Positions 1 through 5,937 of a DNA stretch of 5,937 nt are shown here, one piece after another. The position numbers and the translations under genes were made by a program. Position 1 is the first letter of the stretch; every line of letters starts with the position of its first letter. Source of the stretch: a bacterium (lineage in GTDB: Bacteria > Krumholzibacteriota > Krumholzibacteriia > LZORAL124-64-63); NCBI GenBank assembly GCA_018652925.1, contig JABIBH010000178.1, positions 1 through 5,937 on the forward strand. The letters are read 5' to 3'. The notes under the pieces were generated by a model. It saw only the letters and a list, made by a program, of their open reading frames with translations, searched no databases and was not told where the DNA came from.

Positions 1-80
1 AGCCCGTCTTCGATTGAGCCAACAATTGAATTATCGACAGTTACTTTAGCTCGGGAAACTCTCTGAATTACACAGCGCAT
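1..80 (-). CDS. dtd: D-aminoacyl-tRNA deacylase, N-terminal fragment (partial at window edge)
   Basis: Only the first 26 codons lie in the window. The protein opens with MRCVIQRVSRAKVTVD, the typical Dtd N-terminus (family pattern M-x-x-x-I-Q-R-V-x-R-A-x-V-x-V), followed by a short turn and G-S-I-E-D-G-L, which matches the 'G-E-I-G-x-G-L' strand of the family. Known Dtd enzymes are small cytoplasmic homodimers of about 145-150 residues that hydrolyse D-aminoacyl-tRNA (for example D-Tyr-tRNA), and also glycine mischarged on tRNA-Ala, so they proofread chirality before translation. The ATG at 78-80 follows a GGAG Shine-Dalgarno site and lies 9 bases after the rel stop codon, so it is almost certainly co-transcribed with rel. 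The catalytic motifs are beyond the window and cannot be checked. Placement after rel is the common bacterial arrangement and supports the call. Confidence 0.9.
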   Translation of the reverse strand, partial: MRCVIQRVSRAKVTVDNSIVGSIEDG

Positions 81-84
81 TCTT

Positions 85-88
85 CTCC
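85..88 (-). promoter_or_regulatory. Ribosome binding site of dtd
   Basis: GGAG read on the minus strand, four bases before the dtd ATG and just after the rel TAG stop. It confirms the dtd start and shows that dtd has its own initiation signal, unlike rel. Confidence 0.75.
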
Positions 89-89
89 A

Positions 90-2276
90 CTAAGTCAGCT
101 GAAAACGATCAACTTTGTCTACACTTGAAACTCTTTCAACAGCCTTGATCAGCTTTTCCAGATTATTCAGATTCCTGACTTCAACCAGGAATGAAACCTT
201 GGCAGTACCATCTTTTGCCGACACAAAATCACCACCATGGATATTGTTGCCCTTTTGAGATATTGCGTTGGTCACATCTGCGAGCAACCCTTTCCTGTCT
301 TCAGCAGTGACAATAATTTTCACCATGAAAGTCTGCTCTTCTGCAACATCCCAGCATACTTCGATAAGTCGGTCATCATCTATGGTTGGGCCTTCAAGAT
401 TCTGGCAGCCTGTTCGATGAACAGATACACCACGCCCTCGTGTAATAACACCAACAATCTGATCTCCAGGAACAGGTTGACAACATCGAGCATATCTTAT
501 CATCATGCTGTCCATTCCCTGAACCCGAACACCCTTGACTCGTCGACGCATAACTTTTGCATAAAGATCCTTGCCCATATCGGCAAGTTTCTCACGCTTC
601 TTTTTTTCAGGTGGATGAAGCTTGTTCAAGACCCGTTGTGCGGTCAGGTCTCCTCTACCAACAGCTGCAAACATCATGTCCAACCCAGTGTAGCCAAGCT
701 CCTGAGCAACATCGATAAACTCTGTATCCTTGCTAAACGGAATGTTCGCTTTTCTGCTTGCTCGTTCAAGAATATCATGGCCCAACTTGACACTCTGATC
801 CATCTGTGTCGATCTGATCCAACGCCTGACATGGTGCTTTGCACGGCTCGTTTTAACAATCCCCAACCAGGAAGTACTTGGACTAGCATTACGTGAAGTT
901 AAAATTTCTACAGTATCTCGACTTTTGAGTTCTGTACCAAGACTGACAATCCTGCCATTAATCTTGGCTCCAACACACTTCATTCCCACTTCAGAGTGAA
1001 CTTCAAAAGCGAAATCAAGGGGTGTTGCTCCTTTTGGCAGTTCAAAAATATCACCACGAGGACTGAATACAAAAACATCGTCCTGGAACAGATCAATTTT
1101 CATGCTCTCCATAAACTCACGCGGGTCAGCTATATCTTCCTGCCACTCCATCAGCTGCCTCAACCAATTGACCATGTTACCAAAATCGATGGCATTCTTC
1201 TGGTCTCCCTCTTTGTACCGCCAGTGTGAGGCAATACCAATCTCACTCCGTTCATGCATTTCATGAGTTCGGATTTGAATTTCTACATTCCGGCCACGGG
1301 GAGTTCTGATGGTTGTATGCAATGACTGGTACATATTAACTTTGGGACTGGCCACAAAGTCCTTAATTCTGTCAGGCAACGGAGTAAATAGAGAATGCAC
1401 AATACCAAGAGCGTGATAACAATCGACTTTTGAACCTACCAGTATTCGCAAAGCCAACAGATCATAAATTTTATCAATGCCTATTTGCTGATTATTCATT
1501 TTGTTGAAAATCGACCAAAAATGCTTTGGCCTGCCTTCAATCTCAGCCTTAACCCCTGCTTTTTCCAGAGCATCCATTAGTGGAGTACTAATCTCTTCAA
1601 TCTGATTTTCCCTATCAGATCTTGTCTGACTGATATTTGATTCAACTTCAAAATATTGATCGGGATATAGAACTTTGAAGCACATATCTTCAAGTTCCCA
1701 CTTTATCTTTGACAGGCCAAAACGATGTGCCAATGGTGCATAAACATCTTTTGTTTCGTTGGCCATGCTGAGTTGTCGTTCTGTTGCAAGATACTCAACC
1801 GTTCGCATATTATGCAGTCGATCAGCAAGCTTAATCAAAACTGTACGCGGATCTTTGGCAATCGACAAAACCAGTTTCCGATAGTTTTCTGCTTTACGTG
1901 TTTCAGGATTATGAGATCTGATATCACTGATTTTGGTAACGCCATCAACCATCAAGGCAACGTCTTCACCGTACAGGTCACGAATTTCATCAAGTTCAAT
2001 TGGAGTGTCTTCAACCACATCATGCAGAAGTGCAGCTATCAAAGTATCAGTATCAAGTTTCAAATCTGAAAGTACATCGGCAACAACCAACGCATGAGTA
2101 AAATACTGTTCTCCGCTTTTACGAAGCTGTCCTTCATGGGCTTTTTTGCCAAACTCGTAAGCTTGCATCAATAAATCTATATCTGCTTTGGGGTTATACT
2201 CTATAACTTTCTTACAGATACTATCTATCATCTTACGCAAGTCTACAGGTTTGTTATTGCCTTTTTTTTCACTCAT
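90..2276 (-). CDS. rel: Bifunctional (p)ppGpp synthetase/hydrolase (long RelA/SpoT homologue)
   Basis: A full-length 728-residue long RSH protein that makes pppGpp/ppGpp from ATP and GTP/GDP and also degrades it, setting the stringent response at the ribosome. The HD hydrolase domain (about 35-205) keeps R52, H61, HDVVED at 85-90, D152 and N156, which line up with the metal and nucleotide residues of Streptococcus Rel, so hydrolysis should be active. The synthetase domain (about 245-355) has GRPKH at 248-252, D272, Y316 (NMYQSLH) and E332 (VEIQIRT). Its RIKD at 303-306 is the RxKD form typical of bifunctional enzymes, not the ExDD form of RelA-only synthetases. The TGS domain follows at 396-461. 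The Cys zinc-finger-like domain (about 590-628) keeps C598, C599, H620 and C624, and an ACT domain closes the protein (650-725). The ATG overlaps the recJ stop (ATGA) and has only a weak upstream SD, suggesting translational coupling. Codons 3-5 carry a run of eight A. The symbol relA or spoT is used for the same type elsewhere. Confidence 0.97.
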   Translation of the reverse strand: MSEKKGNNKPVDLRKMIDSICKKVIEYNPKADIDLLMQAYEFGKKAHEGQLRKSGEQYFTHALVVADVLSDLKLDTDTLIAALLHDVVEDTPIELDEIRDLYGEDVALMVDGVTKISDIRSHNPETRKAENYRKLVLSIAKDPRTVLIKLADRLHNMRTVEYLATERQLSMANETKDVYAPLAHRFGLSKIKWELEDMCFKVLYPDQYFEVESNISQTRSDRENQIEEISTPLMDALEKAGVKAEIEGRPKHFWSIFNKMNNQQIGIDKIYDLLALRILVGSKVDCYHALGIVHSLFTPLPDRIKDFVASPKVNMYQSLHTTIRTPRGRNVEIQIRTHEMHERSEIGIASHWRYKEGDQKNAIDFGNMVNWLRQLMEWQEDIADPREFMESMKIDLFQDDVFVFSPRGDIFELPKGATPLDFAFEVHSEVGMKCVGAKINGRIVSLGTELKSRDTVEILTSRNASPSTSWLGIVKTSRAKHHVRRWIRSTQMDQSVKLGHDILERASRKANIPFSKDTEFIDVAQELGYTGLDMMFAAVGRGDLTAQRVLNKLHPPEKKKREKLADMGKDLYAKVMRRRVKGVRVQGMDSMMIRYARCCQPVPGDQIVGVITRGRGVSVHRTGCQNLEGPTIDDDRLIEVCWDVAEEQTFMVKIIVTAEDRKGLLADVTNAISQKGNNIHGGDFVSAKDGTAKVSFLVEVRNLNNLEKLIKAVERVSSVDKVDRFQLT
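2273..2276 (-). other. ATGA stop/start overlap joining recJ and rel
   Basis: On the minus strand the recJ TGA (2273-2275) and the rel ATG (2274-2276) share bases in TTATGAGTG. The sequence before the rel start offers only GAG as an SD-like element, so rel is probably translated largely by ribosomes that have just finished recJ (termination-reinitiation). The overlap is seen directly; the coupling is inferred. Confidence 0.75.
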
Positions 2277-4108
2277 AATTTACTCGGCATTATATCTGTC
2301 AGCTGAATCTGTACAGGGTCAACATTGGCATTGTTCCTGGGACGCCATTTATTGGGTACCAATTGGAAAAGCACATCCCAGCTCATGTTAATCGCTTCAC
2401 TGTTTCCGCCAAGTTTCATTACTTCATCGCGCCAGGTTCTGCCACTACCAAAGCTGACAAACTCTCTGCCGATTCCAGTAAATGAAAATTTCAGGTGCTC
2501 ACCGGTTTTTCCCATCAACACAGGAGCACGTTTTAATTTCAATTCATTGCAACGAAAAACGGGTCGACGATTACCTTCCCCATAAGGTTCCATGAGTTCA
2601 GTTTCCATCAATAAACCAGAAATACTCTCAGCTGCCATATCTGAGAACATCAATTCCAGATCATAGTATTGCTTTACAACACATTCACCCGATGCATTTG
2701 CAAGTGCCTCCAGAAAAGCAGCTCTGAAAGTGTCAAGATCCTTGCACTTCAAAGTGAGACCAGCAGCCATGGCATGGCCACCATATCGAACCAGATGCTC
2801 ACTGCAATCATCAAGCACGGATTTAACATCGACACCAGGAATGCTTCGTGCAGAACCTCGTGCTTCACCCTTCTCAAAGGAAAACAGTATTGATGGCACA
2901 TTGAAAAGTTCCACCATTCTCGATGCACCAATACCAACAATACCACGATGCCAATCTTCGGAACCAAGAACTAATCCAATGTCACCACGATCTACATATT
3001 CAACTGCCATTTGCTCGGCATCTTCACGCAAAGACATATCCTTTGCCCGGCGTTTTACGTTTTCCTGATTGGCAGTTTTTGCCAACTCGGAAGCATTGGG
3101 CAGATTTTCTTTCAACAAATCCAGTGCAACCTGCACATCACCAATTCTGCCACAGGCATTCAGTCGTGGTGCAATTTGATAAGCAACATCAGTTGTAGAT
3201 GCAATTCCCAACTCCAAGTTTGAAACATCGAACAATGCCTTTCCGCCAGGGCGAACCCTGCTCACCGATCTGATTTTTTTCATTCCCCATTGAACAATAG
3301 CTCTGTTCTCACCTTGCAACGACATTTGATCAGAAACCAAACCCAGTGCAACCAGATCGATCACTTCATTTTCAAAACCTGGCGGCAGACATTCGCTGTT
3401 CAATTTGCGGAGAGCTTGAACAAGTTTAAATCCGACAGCAACTCCGCATAATTCAGAGTTCGGGTATTTGTCGCCAACAGTCCGGGGATTAACAAGCGCA
3501 TGTGCACCTTCAGGCTGGGCATCAAAAAGGTGATGGTCAAGGATCACAACATCCATCCCCAGTTCCGCAGCTCTGTTGACTTCTGCCAATGCAGAAGAAC
3601 CGGTATCAATTGTTATTAACAGATCTACCGAGTCCTTGCCCCACTGCTCAATCATACGAATTGCAACACCGTAACCGTCAATGTGCCTGTCAGGAACAAA
3701 TGGTGCTACCAACTCAACCGAATTGCCATTTACTTCCAAGGCACGAAGTGTTTGAGCTATCAAGGCAGTTCCGGTCAAACCATCGACATCAAAATCTCCA
3801 TGAACAGCAACTTTTTCAGATTTTTCAGCGGCTTGTAGAACACGCTGGGCTGCTTTTTCCATATCGGTTAACAATAATGGATTATAAAGATTTTCTTTTT
3901 TGGGATAAAAATATTGTTCCATCTCAACAGAAGAAGTAATGCCTCTGCTTGCAACAATGGAAAGCATATTTGGTGATGGAGTAGCATCTGGGCATGGCCA
4001 ACTGGTACGCATGGATTCAATTGTGTCGGAGTCTGGAGCAAGACTTGCAATCCAGGTTCTACCAGTTATCAAACCTGTATCAAAATTTTTCTCATTGTTT
4101 TTATTCAC
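2273..4108 (-). CDS. recJ: Single-stranded-DNA-specific 5'-3' exonuclease RecJ
   Basis: A 611-residue DHH-superfamily nuclease that degrades single-stranded DNA 5' to 3' in the RecFOR recombination pathway, in mismatch repair and at stalled forks. Visible motifs in order: HGDFDVDGLTGTA at 103-115 (metal-binding aspartates D105, D107, D109), the DTG motif at 168-170 (DNG in E. coli RecJ), DHH at 191-193 and the SD of GLVSD ending at D260. The core ends with APRLNACGRIGD at 313-324. The DHHA1 domain then shows WHRGIVGI at 386-393, GSARS at 418-422 and RYGGHAMAAG at 441-450, the GGHxxAAG hallmark. The rest (about 480-611) fits the RecJ C-terminal OB-fold. Length is slightly above the usual 560-580, mostly at the N-terminus (about 45 residues before the first conserved block). 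The start is GTG at 4106-4108, chosen because GGAG lies six bases upstream. It follows rnpB by about 24 bases and overlaps rel by 4. No independent promoter is clear. Confidence 0.96.
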   Translation of the reverse strand: MNKNNEKNFDTGLITGRTWIASLAPDSDTIESMRTSWPCPDATPSPNMLSIVASRGITSSVEMEQYFYPKKENLYNPLLLTDMEKAAQRVLQAAEKSEKVAVHGDFDVDGLTGTALIAQTLRALEVNGNSVELVAPFVPDRHIDGYGVAIRMIEQWGKDSVDLLITIDTGSSALAEVNRAAELGMDVVILDHHLFDAQPEGAHALVNPRTVGDKYPNSELCGVAVGFKLVQALRKLNSECLPPGFENEVIDLVALGLVSDQMSLQGENRAIVQWGMKKIRSVSRVRPGGKALFDVSNLELGIASTTDVAYQIAPRLNACGRIGDVQVALDLLKENLPNASELAKTANQENVKRRAKDMSLREDAEQMAVEYVDRGDIGLVLGSEDWHRGIVGIGASRMVELFNVPSILFSFEKGEARGSARSIPGVDVKSVLDDCSEHLVRYGGHAMAAGLTLKCKDLDTFRAAFLEALANASGECVVKQYYDLELMFSDMAAESISGLLMETELMEPYGEGNRRPVFRCNELKLKRAPVLMGKTGEHLKFSFTGIGREFVSFGSGRTWRDEVMKLGGNSEAINMSWDVLFQLVPNKWRPRNNANVDPVQIQLTDIMPSKL

Positions 4109-4114
4109 AAATTA

Positions 4115-4118
4115 CTCC
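4115..4118 (-). promoter_or_regulatory. Ribosome binding site deciding the GTG start of recJ
   Basis: GGAG on the minus strand, six bases before GTG (4106-4108), in the short gap after rnpB. It makes the GTG start convincing. Confidence 0.75.
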
Positions 4119-4132
4119 GTTATTATTGTATT

Positions 4133-4483
4133 GGGAAGTCGGTTGTAAGCCGGGTCCTGTTACCGCAAGCGGCGACAATCATGTATCTGGGATTGCTGTT
4201 ACCAGCAACCTCAAGCGACCTACCCGGGAGTCATAACGAAGCGGGTACTTCATGCTCCTCTATATGGTCTTGCTCCAGGTGGGGTTTACCATGCGATTGT
4301 TGTCACCAACAACCCGGTGAGCTCTTACCTCACCATTTCACCCTTACCGTTGCAAGCAACGGCGGTATATTTTCTGTGGCACTTTCCATGGGATCACTCC
4401 CCCTGGTCGTTAACCAGCACCCTGCCCTGTGGAGCCCGGACTTTCCTCGACTTATTCAGCCGCGATCATCACTCCAACTTCCC
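4133..4483 (-). ncRNA. rnpB: RNase P RNA, bacterial type A (catalytic RNA of RNase P)
   Basis: The catalytic RNA that, with protein RnpA, removes the 5' leader of tRNA precursors. On the minus strand the 5' consensus GAGGAAAGTCCGGGCTCC (near 4431-4450) and the 3' partner ACCCGGCTTA form the core P4 region. The ends close as P1: 4474-4483 pairs with 4133-4142 over 10 bp with one G-U, and could extend five pairs outward to 4488/4128. P2 is 4464-4470 with 4174-4180. Also visible are GGTAAGGGTGAAA, the P11/P12 block GGTAAGAGCTCACC, GGAGCAAGACC, and GGGTAGG, the loop that binds the tRNA CCA end. L14 (GUGA, hairpin 4295-4314) and L18 (GUAA, hairpin 4190-4210) are GNRA loops as expected. A GGGGG run and the CCC of an L17-like loop can form the P6 pseudoknot, which marks type A. 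P3 is only about 5 bp. Length of about 351 nt is close to E. coli M1 RNA (377). The exact ends are inferred from P1 and the promoter. Confidence 0.97.
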
Positions 4484-4489
4484 AACACG

Positions 4490-4519
4490 ATAATAACAAC
4501 TATTTAAGATATATGTCAC
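4490..4519 (-). promoter_or_regulatory. Sigma-70 type promoter of rnpB
   Basis: On the minus strand, -35 GTGACA (4514-4519) and -10 TATTAT (4490-4495) are separated by 18 bases, and each matches the consensus at five of six positions. The predicted start seven bases beyond the -10 falls on G4483, the first base of RNase P helix P1, which independently supports the call. The first base of the -35 box overlaps the last base of the TAG stop of the RNase H gene. The promoter probably also drives recJ-rel-dtd. Confidence 0.75.
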
Positions 4520-5175
4520 TAATTTCCGAGTTTTCCATCAAGAGCCAAATTGGCCATCAAATCTGCATGACTGTTTTCTTCTCGGCGGACATGCTTCACT
4601 TGAAAGAATTTCAACTTCCTTGAAAGACTTACAACTTGCCGATAAAGAGGAATCAAGTCTTCACTTTTTACTCGATATTGACCTGTCAATTGCCTGGTTA
4701 CAAGTTCACTGTCAATTCTCAAAGAAACTTTATCAATACCCCAGTTTTCAACATACTCCAACGCTCTTACTACTGCTGTGTACTCAGCAACATTGTTTGT
4801 ACAGTTAGGAATAACTTCACCCCAGGCACATAGCAACACACTGTCCTGTTGCCCAAATACCATGCCAACTGAAGCAGCACCAGGATTCCCACGACTGGCA
4901 CCATCAGTCCAGATTTCCATTACATCGCTGCCTTTTTTCGGCATGGGACTGGAAGTCGGATCAGCAAGAGGTAAATCATTTTCAATAATTGCTTTAGATT
5001 TCTTTTTTGATTGCCTGGTTGTGGTTGAGCCAAGTTCCCGCCGCCACTTTCGCAACTGTTTCTTGAGATCCCCGGCAGTAACACCACACTCTCTGGCAAG
5101 AGAACGCAAGTTGCCTTCCTTTTCAAGAAGTAGTAACAGGTCTGAAACTGTATTTGGAGTTTTCTTCTCAGACAT
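4519..5175 (-). CDS. RNase HI-family protein with N-terminal helix-turn-helix-like domain
   Basis: A 218-residue protein. Residues 85-215 are an RNase H fold: IWTDGASRGNPG at 88-99 with D91, NNVAEYTAVVRALE at 127-140 with E131, RIDSELV at 153-159 with D155, and NSHADLMANL at 201-210 with D205. All four catalytic acidic residues are present, so it should cut the RNA strand of RNA-DNA hybrids (R-loops, Okazaki primers). The family resembles the small bacterial/archaeal-type RNase HI ('RVT_3', YpdQ-like) more than E. coli RnhA. Residues 10-48 look like two or three helices with a turn (LRSLARECGVTAGDLKKQLRKWRREL), possibly a nucleic-acid-binding HTH. A basic, Ser/Thr/Lys/Pro-rich linker (50-84) joins the two. 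This is not the classical hybrid-binding domain of eukaryotic RNase H1. ATG 5175 is chosen because GGTG lies six bases upstream; GTG at 5184 would add three residues but has no SD. It lies between a tRNA and rnpB, 35 bases after the tRNA. Confidence 0.88.
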   Translation of the reverse strand: MSEKKTPNTVSDLLLLLEKEGNLRSLARECGVTAGDLKKQLRKWRRELGSTTTRQSKKKSKAIIENDLPLADPTSSPMPKKGSDVMEIWTDGASRGNPGAASVGMVFGQQDSVLLCAWGEVIPNCTNNVAEYTAVVRALEYVENWGIDKVSLRIDSELVTRQLTGQYRVKSEDLIPLYRQVVSLSRKLKFFQVKHVRREENSHADLMANLALDGKLGN

Positions 5176-5210
5176 AATCAACACCGTTCAAATGAATAAT
5201 GGGGAGTAAA

Positions 5211-5287
5211 TGGTGGGCCCACCAGGACTTGAACCTGGGACCGATCGGTTATGAGCCGAGCGCTCTAACCAACTGAGCTATGGGCCC
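5211..5287 (-). tRNA. tRNA with CAU anticodon, probably tRNA-Ile2 (lysidine-modified), alternatively elongator Met
   Basis: A 77-nt cloverleaf including the encoded CCA (5211-5213). Acceptor GGGCCCA pairs with TGGGCCC, discriminator is A, D arm GCTC/GAGC, T arm CCAGG-TTCAAGT-CCTGG, anticodon loop CTCATAA with anticodon CAT. The paired first base G1-C72 and the absence of three G-C pairs in the anticodon stem exclude initiator tRNA. The C4-G69 and C5-G68 acceptor pairs match E. coli tRNA-Ile2 (GGCCCCU stem) and differ from elongator Met (GGCUACG), so Ile2 reading AUA after TilS lysidine modification is favoured but not proven. Position 27-43 is C-U, a mismatch at the base of the anticodon stem. 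It lies between rpoD and the RNase H gene with no clear promoter of its own, so it may be cut from the rpoD transcript. Confidence 0.95.
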
Positions 5288-5331
5288 CCATATATTACAG
5301 CGATGCACAATAATTCCCGACATGCAAACGG

Positions 5332-5937
5332 TCAAACGTTTTCCATGTATCCTTCAAGTTTATTGCTGCGGCTAGAGTGTCTCAATTTGTTTAACGCTTT
5401 TGCTTCAATCTGTCTGACACGCTCACGGGTTACTTTAAATATCGTACCAACTTCTTCAAGTGTACGCGGTGTGCCGTCACCAAGTCCGAAGCGAAGTCGA
5501 ATTACTTTTTCTTCTCTATGGGAAAGTGTACTCAACACTTTGACCATCTTTTCCGATAACATTTTATGTGCAGCTGCACGGGCAGGCGAAACAGCACCTT
5601 CGTCTTTCAGGAAATCCCCAAAGTTACTGTCCTCATCTTCACCAACAGGCCTATCCATTGAGATCGGCTCCATGCTGGCCTTCAACACGATTTGAACTTT
5701 GTCCAATGGCAATTCAACTTCAGCAGCAATTTCATCAGGTGACGGTTCACGGCTGAACCGCTGAACCAGCATACGCTGCGCTCGATTGACTTTGTTGATT
5801 GCTTCAATCATATGTACAGGAACCCGAATTGTTCTGGCCTGATCAGCAATTGCGCGTGTGATCGCCTGCCTGATCCACCAGGTTGCATAAGTTGAAAACT
5901 TGTATCCTTTACGATAATCAAATTTCTCAACGGCACG
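5332..5937 (-). CDS. rpoD: Primary RNA polymerase sigma factor RpoD/SigA, C-terminal 201 residues (5' end outside window)
   Basis: The reading frame is open to the window edge, so this is the 3' part of a longer gene. It covers regions 2.3-2.4 (visible residues 11-43: [17 protein letters not shown], with Gln24 and Thr27 equivalent to the -10-reading Q437 and T440 of E. coli sigma-70). Region 3 follows (45-90), then the region 3.2 finger ([20 protein letters not shown], 91-110). Region 4 (about 135-190) contains the [25 protein letters not shown], which reads -35 elements. The internal ATG at 5811 ([12 protein letters not shown]) is within conserved sequence and is not a start. The C-terminal motif HSSRSNKL replaces the common HPSRS. 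The protein ends with a TGA at 5332-5334. No terminator is visible in the 44 bases to the tRNA, so the tRNA and RNase H genes probably share its transcript. The rnpB promoter downstream is of the type this factor would recognise. Confidence 0.97.
   Translation of the reverse strand, partial: RAVEKFDYRKGYKFSTYATWWIRQAITRAIADQARTIRVPVHMIEAINKVNRAQRMLVQRFSREPSPDEIAAEVELPLDKVQIVLKASMEPISMDRPVGEDEDSNFGDFLKDEGAVSPARAAAHKMLSEKMVKVLSTLSHREEKVIRLRFGLGDGTPRTLEEVGTIFKVTRERVRQIEAKALNKLRHSSRSNKLEGYMENV

Noticed and set aside
600..612. Run of seven A (minus strand) in rel as a programmed frameshift site
   Set aside because: The rel frame is intact on both sides and continues into normal zinc-finger and ACT domains; the tract just encodes lysines (KKK near residue 558).
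237..896. 219-codon plus-strand open frame opposite rel
   Set aside because: It lies wholly antisense to conserved domains of rel, has no recognisable motif or SD and a composition typical of a shadow frame.
3560..3620. RecJ DTG in place of DNG as a sign of inactivation
   Set aside because: All metal-binding aspartates and the DHH and GGHxxAAG motifs remain, and this position varies among RecJ proteins.
4181..4507. 108-codon plus-strand open frame over the RNase P RNA
   Set aside because: The segment is fully explained by conserved rnpB structure on the other strand; the frame crosses the rnpB promoter and shows no protein family features.
5176..5184. GTG at 5184 as the start of the RNase H gene
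   Set aside because: It lacks an upstream SD, while ATG 5175 has GGTG six bases before it; the extension adds only three residues.
4778..5209. 143-codon plus-strand open frame opposite the RNase H gene
   Set aside because: Antisense to a gene with all RNase H catalytic motifs; no independent support.
5288..5331. Possible tRNA promoter between rpoD and the tRNA
   Set aside because: TAATAT occurs near the tRNA, but no -35-like hexamer sits 16-18 bases upstream.
5288..5331. Possible rpoD terminator
   Set aside because: No stem followed by a T run can be formed in this gap.

Overview
This is a compact stretch of a bacterial chromosome. Every gene lies on the minus strand, so transcription runs from the right end of the window to the left. 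In that order it holds the 3' end of the primary sigma factor gene rpoD (window edge to 5332), a CAU-anticodon tRNA (5287-5211), an RNase HI-like gene with an unusual N-terminal helical domain (5175-4519), the type A RNase P RNA gene rnpB (4483-4133), recJ (4108-2273), a bifunctional rel/spoT (2276-90) and the first 80 bases of dtd (80 to the window edge). No gap exceeds 45 bases, and no mobile element, CRISPR array or long repeat is visible.

Two transcriptional blocks can be proposed. The rpoD-tRNA-rnh block has no visible terminator between its members, and the tRNA lies between two protein genes. The second block starts at a good sigma-70 type promoter (GTGACA, 18-bp spacer, TATTAT). Its -35 element touches the stop codon of the RNase H gene, and its predicted start is the first base of the RNase P RNA. 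No terminator is visible between rnpB and recJ, whose GTG start is about 24 bases past the rnpB 3' end. recJ, rel and dtd then follow with a 4-base overlap and a 9-base gap. The recJ-rel-dtd messenger may therefore depend on read-through from rnpB.

The theme is RNA metabolism and stress: transcription initiation (sigma), tRNA, RNA-DNA hybrid removal (RNase H), tRNA 5' processing (RNase P), single-strand DNA exonuclease (RecJ), (p)ppGpp control (Rel) and removal of D-amino acids from tRNA (Dtd). recJ-(apt)-rel-dtd is a known ancestral arrangement, as in Bacillus subtilis recJ-apt-relA-dtd; apt is absent here.

The organism is a bacterium of moderate GC content (estimated by eye at the low-to-mid 40s percent). 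It has Shine-Dalgarno sites, sigma-70 promoters, an encoded tRNA CCA and a type A RNase P RNA. The phylum cannot be fixed from the sequence alone. The protein motifs are of generic Gram-negative type; I would consider a PVC-group (Kiritimatiellota/Lentisphaerota) or deltaproteobacterial-type lineage, with low confidence. The window is mostly housekeeping. I see no convincing undescribed system. The most unusual items are the rnpB-recJ junction, the HTH-RNase H fusion and the structural details of the RNase P RNA.
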